This document shows positions 55,647 through 64,000 of a stretch of 64,000 nt of DNA, piece by piece (position 1 is the stretch's first letter; each line of letters starts with the position of its first letter). The notes under the pieces were generated by a model. It ran no database searches. It was given only the letters and a program-made list of their open reading frames with translations, and was not told the DNA's origin. Source of the stretch: an uncultured Sphingomonadaceae bacterium (GTDB lineage: Bacteria; Pseudomonadota; Alphaproteobacteria; Sphingomonadales; Sphingomonadaceae). Position numbers and translations under genes: made by a program. The stretch covers positions 204,914-268,913 of the forward strand of contig CANMQE010000003.1 of the NCBI GenBank assembly GCA_947499975.1. The letters are read 5' to 3'.

Positions 55647-55924
55647 CACCCGCGATCGCGCAGGCCGAACGCCACAGGAAACCCTGCGGCCATCGCAATG
55701 CCGAATCGCGGATGCTACTCGGGGGCAAACCGCAGGTTTGGCATTCCCAAGCGATTTTGCACCGCACCAATCCTTGCAAAAATTGCTTCCTTTCGCCATG
55801 AGACCCGCTCGCGAAATTTTCGTGCAGCGCAAGGCTGTTGATTCGCGTTTCGTTACCGGTGAAACCGGTTCCGGGGCGTGCTATCTTTCCGCCGGAACCT
55901 GCACGCGAAACAGGAAATTGAAGA
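55647..55924 (+). other. gltB upstream region
   Basis: This 278-bp stretch has no gene. It should hold the gltB promoter. Seen: an imperfect hairpin near 55671-55688, a short ACCGGT-GAA-ACCGGT hairpin (55855-55869), and AGGAA before the TTG start. No canonical -24/-12 (sigma-54) site was found. Confidence 0.5.
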
Positions 55925-60580
<4,656 letters not shown>

Positions 60581-60591
60581 GGGTTAGCACG

Positions 60592-62028
60592 ATGGGAAAA
60601 GAAACAGGCTTCCTCGAGATCGATCGCCAGGATCGCAGCTATGACGCGCCGGAAGAACGGCTGAAGCACTACAAGGAATTCATGATTCCGCACAGCGAGG
60701 AAGGCCTGAAGAACCAGGCCGCCCGCTGCATGAACTGCGGCATTCCCTATTGCCACAACGGCTGCCCGGTGAACAACATCATCCCGGACTGGAACCACCT
60801 CGTCTACGAAGGCGACTGGAAGAACGCGCTGGAAGTGCTGCATTCTACCAACAACTTCCCGGAATTTACCGGACGCATCTGCCCCGCCCCGTGCGAGGCA
60901 AGCTGCACGCTCAACATCACGGACGAGCCGGTCACCATCAAGAGCATCGAATGCGCCATCATCGATCGCGGATGGAAGGAAGGCTGGGTCAAGCCGCAGG
61001 TGCCCGAGGAAAAGACCGGCAAGAGCGTGGCCGTGGTCGGATCGGGCCCCGCTGGCATGGCATGTGCGCAGCAGCTGGCGCGCGCGGGCCATTCTGTCAC
61101 CGTGTTCGAGAAAAGCGACCGCGTGGGCGGGCTGATGCGATACGGCATCCCTGACTTCAAGATGGAGAAAAGCCAGATCAACCGCCGCGCGGTGCAGATG
61201 GAGGCCGAAGGTGTCACCTTCCGCACCAGCACCGAGGTAGGCGTCGATATATCGGTGAAGAATCTGAAGGAAAATTTCGACGCCATCGTGTTCTCTGGCG
61301 GTTCCGAACATCCCCGCATGCTGGAAATCCCCGGTGCGGAATTGCCCGGTGTGCGACTGGCGATGGAATTCCTGACGCAGCAGAACAAGCGCAACGCAGG
61401 CGACGACGAGACCCGCGCCGCGCCGCGCGGTTCGCTAACCGCCACGGGCAAGCACGTGATCGTGATCGGCGGCGGCGATACTGGCTCCGACTGTGTCGGC
61501 ACGTCGAACCGGCAGGGCGCGAAAAGCGTGACCCAGATCGAGATCATGCCGCAGCCGCCTGAAAAGGAGAACAAGCTGCTGACGTGGCCCGACTGGCCGA
61601 TGAAACTGCGCACCTCCAGCAGCCATGAAGAAGGCGTGGAACGCGACTGGGCCGTTCTCACCAAGGAAGTGGTGGGCGAAGACGGCAAGGTCACGGGCCT
61701 GAAGTGCGTGCGTGCGGACTGGTCTGAAGGCAAGCTGACCGAAGTGCCGGGCAGCGAGTTCACCCTGCCCGCCGATCTCATCCTGCTGGCGATGGGCTTC
61801 GTGCATCCGCGCAAGCAGGGCATGCTGGAACAAAGTGGCGTGGAACTGACCGATCGCGGCAATGTGGATGCCAATGTGAAGGACTATCGCACGTCCGATC
61901 CATCGATCTATGCCTGCGGCGACATGCGCCGTGGCCAGTCGCTGGTCGTCTGGGCCATACGCGAGGGACGCCAGTGCGCCGCATCGGTAGACGAGGCGCT
62001 GATGGGCGTTACGCAACTTCCTCGCTGA
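60592..62028 (+). CDS. gltD: Glutamate synthase (NADPH) small subunit
   Basis: The 478-residue subunit has an N-terminal 4Fe-4S ferredoxin-like domain with Cys-rich motifs [17 protein letters not shown] and CPAPCEASC, then an FAD-binding Rossmann fold ([19 protein letters not shown]), an NADPH-binding site ([17 protein letters not shown]) and the closing [18 protein letters not shown]. It takes electrons from NADPH and passes them to GltB. AAGGGTTAG lies ahead of the ATG. Together with GltB it makes the GOGAT enzyme of ammonia assimilation. Confidence 0.98.
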   Translation: MGKETGFLEIDRQDRSYDAPEERLKHYKEFMIPHSEEGLKNQAARCMNCGIPYCHNGCPVNNIIPDWNHLVYEGDWKNALEVLHSTNNFPEFTGRICPAPCEASCTLNITDEPVTIKSIECAIIDRGWKEGWVKPQVPEEKTGKSVAVVGSGPAGMACAQQLARAGHSVTVFEKSDRVGGLMRYGIPDFKMEKSQINRRAVQMEAEGVTFRTSTEVGVDISVKNLKENFDAIVFSGGSEHPRMLEIPGAELPGVRLAMEFLTQQNKRNAGDDETRAAPRGSLTATGKHVIVIGGGDTGSDCVGTSNRQGAKSVTQIEIMPQPPEKENKLLTWPDWPMKLRTSSSHEEGVERDWAVLTKEVVGEDGKVTGLKCVRADWSEGKLTEVPGSEFTLPADLILLAMGFVHPRKQGMLEQSGVELTDRGNVDANVKDYRTSDPSIYACGDMRRGQSLVVWAIREGRQCAASVDEALMGVTQLPR

Positions 62029-62098
62029 GGACCCAGCGCCCGCAAGATCGCGTGTCCGAGTCATGATACTGTAACCTGACGGCTGTTGGTTGCAGGTC

Positions 62099-62332
62099 AT
62101 GCCCAGTTTCCAATTCCGTCTCGAAGGAAATGCCGGCGATTCGCCCGTGCTGCAATTCGACCTTCCCGATGAGAAGGCGATCTCGCTCATTGCGCGCAGG
62201 GCCGCGTGCCGACTGGCATCCCGCGAAATCGAAACAGGCATTCTCGCGCTTGGCAATCACGTGATCGTAATGGACCAGACGGGTACCGAAGTTGCGCGTT
62301 TTCCGCTGACACAATTCCTGTCGGTAGCATAG
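62099..62332 (+). CDS. DUF6894-like small protein
   Basis: The 77-residue product begins MPSFQFRLEGNAGDSPVLQF. The short beta strands, an acidic turn before the helix with ARRAACRLASREIETGILAL, and the closing strand VIVMDQTGTEVARFPLTQFL match the small DUF6894-type proteins of sphingomonads and rhizobia. Function is unknown. It has no signal or membrane segment. The ribosome binding site is weak (CAGG). It lies 70 bp after gltD and may be read from that operon. Confidence 0.7.
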   Translation: MPSFQFRLEGNAGDSPVLQFDLPDEKAISLIARRAACRLASREIETGILALGNHVIVMDQTGTEVARFPLTQFLSVA

Positions 62333-62432
62333 ACGCTCAGCCGAGACACGTAGCAGGTGGCGCTCCGCGTCCCGGCTTCGGCGCGAGCCAGTAATCACTT
62401 GCCGCCTGTGGGCGGGGACGGATAGTTGGTCC

Positions 62433-63506
62433 ATGTCCGGGCAAAATGGCAAGATCGTCTCTATCCAGCTTTTGCGCGCACTCGCCGCAGGCATCGTGGC
62501 CGTTATCCATATCGCATTTGCCTACGCCGATCATATCGGCCCAGGACTGGGCATTTCCGACATCGGAAGCCAGCCTGCACAAACGGCCGTCGCGGTCTTC
62601 TTCGTGATTTCCGGCTACGTGATGTTCGTTTCGTCGAGAAACCTGCCCGCCAGCCCCGCGGCAACGCGCACTTTCTGGACGAGGCGCTGCGTTCGCATCC
62701 TGCCGCCTTACTGGGCGGCAACGATACTGCTGGTCGTCATAACCCTTATCCTGGGAAGGTCGGTAGACGGCACTCTGGTGGCCACCTCGATGATGCTTTT
62801 GCCAACCGACACTCCCGGCTTTCAAGGCCGGCCCGAATTCTTCCTCTGGCCGGGCTGGACCCTGGTCTACGAAATGGTGTTCTACTTCGTGTTCGGCATC
62901 GGGCTACGCTGGGGTAAGTTTGCTGCCGCTGCGTTTGCGTCAGCAGCGATCGTTGCAGGCGTGGTGTCCGGCGTGATGCTTGAACCGGAAAATCCCTTTC
63001 TGATCAGTGTTTCGCGGCCCGTGATGCTGATCTTTATCTTCGGCATTGCACTCGCCGTGTTTCGCGGCAGCGGGCGCAATGTCTCGCGAACTTCCAGGTG
63101 GATTGCTCTTGCCCTGTCCATCGCTTCATACATCTCGGCTCCGCCGCCCCAGGATGGCAGCGCACTGGATTTCGCATATGTCGCCTGGGCTGGCATCCCC
63201 GCGGCGCTGTTGTCGGTTGCGGTCCTTGGCGGGCCGATCAGAATACCCTTCCCGCGTCTGGTCGATCGACTGGGGGATGCCAGCTACGCCGTGTATTTGC
63301 TGCATGTACCGCTAGCAATTGCGACGATGTCGACCTTCCCGCTCCAGTTCGGCGCTTGGCCATTTTTCGCGTTTTCGATGCTGGTTATCTACATCGCCAG
63401 CCTGCTGTTTTTTTCTGGATTCGAGAGGCCGGTCACCCGCTGGCTCAATGGCAGACTTTCCAGCCCGAATCGGTCTGACAGATTGCTTCAGGAAACGGCG
63501 GTCTGA
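62433..63506 (+). CDS. Acyltransferase 3 family membrane protein
   Basis: The 357-residue protein has about ten transmembrane segments and acyltransferase-3 features: VSIQLLRALAAGIVAVIHIAFAY with the catalytic His, QTAVAVFFVISGYVMFVSS, the basic-aromatic RRCVRILPPYWAATIL, and RLGDASYAVYLLHVPLAI. It should O-acylate a surface glycan or exopolysaccharide across the inner membrane. The sequence shares only family motifs with the acyltransferase at 49962-51074. It stands alone, 100 bp after the DUF6894-like gene. Confidence 0.9.
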   Translation: MSGQNGKIVSIQLLRALAAGIVAVIHIAFAYADHIGPGLGISDIGSQPAQTAVAVFFVISGYVMFVSSRNLPASPAATRTFWTRRCVRILPPYWAATILLVVITLILGRSVDGTLVATSMMLLPTDTPGFQGRPEFFLWPGWTLVYEMVFYFVFGIGLRWGKFAAAAFASAAIVAGVVSGVMLEPENPFLISVSRPVMLIFIFGIALAVFRGSGRNVSRTSRWIALALSIASYISAPPPQDGSALDFAYVAWAGIPAALLSVAVLGGPIRIPFPRLVDRLGDASYAVYLLHVPLAIATMSTFPLQFGAWPFFAFSMLVIYIASLLFFSGFERPVTRWLNGRLSSPNRSDRLLQETAV

Positions 63507-63534
63507 TACGCGTCTGCACCTGTTCCTGTCCCGT

Positions 63535-63708
63535 TCAGCGACGGCGTGCTTTTACCAGCGCATGGAACATTACTCCGGTCACGCCCAGCGCAACGGCAAA
63601 GCCGATGCCCGCGCCCCAGATGATTCCGTCTCGTCCGCCAAGCCAGCCCCCGATCAACAAGCCAACGATGGGCAGGATCAGAAAGAGAAAACATCCAAGT
63701 GCAGCCAT
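63535..63708 (-). CDS. Small two-helix membrane protein
   Basis: The 57-residue product reads MAALGCFLFLILPIVGLLIG, a Gly/Arg/Asp turn, then a second helix through GFAVALGVTGVMFHAL and a basic end KARRR. This is a hairpin of two transmembrane helices. The ATG at 63708 fits that layout; an upstream ATG at 63759 would add a basic, Cys-containing 17 residues. No family is recognised. It is convergent with the acyltransferase gene. Confidence 0.6.
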   Translation of the reverse strand: MAALGCFLFLILPIVGLLIGGWLGGRDGIIWGAGIGFAVALGVTGVMFHALVKARRR

Positions 63709-63862
63709 GGCTGAGCTATAGCGCCCTCTTCGCGGCGCACCACCGCAGAAGGGTATCATCCGGAATGGCGATTGGTGAATTGCTGGAACGGTTCCCGGTT
63801 TAGCACTTGCGGTAAACCGCTAATTACGCGAAAATCCCCGCTTTCAAATTGGAGTATCTGAA

Positions 63863-64000
63863 ATGACTGATCGCACGCAGGACTGGTCCATGCGATCGCT
63901 TTGCTGGGCAACGCTGGCTGCGGCAGGCGTAGTGCTGTCGGGCTGCGCGGGCGGATCGCGCAGCGATTACGTGTCTTACGACAGGGCCGGTTTCGGGGCG
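63863..64000 (+). CDS. Lipoprotein, N-terminal part
   Basis: The first 46 codons lie in the window. The ATG at 63863 follows GGAG by eight bases. A signal peptide (SMRSLCWATLAAAGVVLSGC) ends in a lipobox LSGC with Cys29, then GGSRSDYVSYDRAGFGA. It should be a lipid-anchored envelope protein. The product type cannot be told from this fragment. Confidence 0.7.
   Translation, partial: MTDRTQDWSMRSLCWATLAAAGVVLSGCAGGSRSDYVSYDRAGFGA

Noticed and set aside
55730..55760. Possible sigma-54 promoter before gltB (TTTGGCATTCCCAAGC)
   Set aside because: The GG to GC spacing is 9 bases rather than 10 and the flanking -12 bases do not fit, despite rpoN being in the window.

Overview
The window is a GC-rich chromosomal stretch (about 64% by eye) from an alphaproteobacterium, most likely order Sphingomonadales and probably Erythrobacteraceae. 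The signs are a CtrA response regulator, a DUF4167 gene behind prmC, an XrtA (exosortase A)-type glycosyltransferase/ligase pair, a DUF6894-type small protein, lptB next to rpoN, and strongly GC3-biased codon use. Nearly all of it is core chromosome. I see no rRNA, tRNA, insertion sequence, integrase or CRISPR array.

Layout. Positions 1-11 kb hold envelope and stress genes: a PAP2 phosphatase end, a PagL-like deacylase, a lipoprotein cytochrome c, a MATE exporter, groES-groEL under a CIRCE operator, a secreted DUF305/LVIVD fusion, a lipoprotein methyltransferase, a host-attachment family protein and a class A beta-lactamase-like hydrolase. Positions 11-25 kb hold polA, an MscS channel, a CDC48/VAT-type double AAA ATPase, scoAB, a GST, a GbsR-type regulator operon, an MFS transporter and a DUF418 protein. 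From 31.3 kb down to 23 kb, leftward genes form a translation/methylation block: hisS-prfA-prmC, DUF4167, lnt, metK, DUF418. PrfA and its methylase PrmC overlap by 4 bp, and MetK makes the SAM that PrmC uses.

Positions 31-49 kb hold ppa, an alkaline-phosphatase-fold membrane transferase, a BON-MscS fusion, lptB-rpoN, a low-GC island with a repeat array, ctrA, an S41 peptidase, a third MscS, trmB, an outer-membrane barrel, maeB and mutS. Positions 49-64 kb hold a cobalamin adenosyltransferase, acyltransferases, an XrtA-associated O-glycosylation ligase and glycosyltransferase with a previously unlisted 56-codon gene between them, a large acidic membrane protein, gltB-gltD, and small envelope genes.

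The least explained signals are regulatory. (1) Two near-identical 20-bp palindromes sit exactly 640 bp apart, one at the gbsR promoter and one inside the next gene. (2) A roughly 21-bp-periodic array of GTSACACTTYC sits upstream of ctrA. (3) A structured leader or sRNA with a strong terminator lies ahead of the CDC48 gene. (4) An inverted repeat spans the metK initiation region. (5) Related 25-bp repeats flank a low-GC gene. None could be tested by search here.
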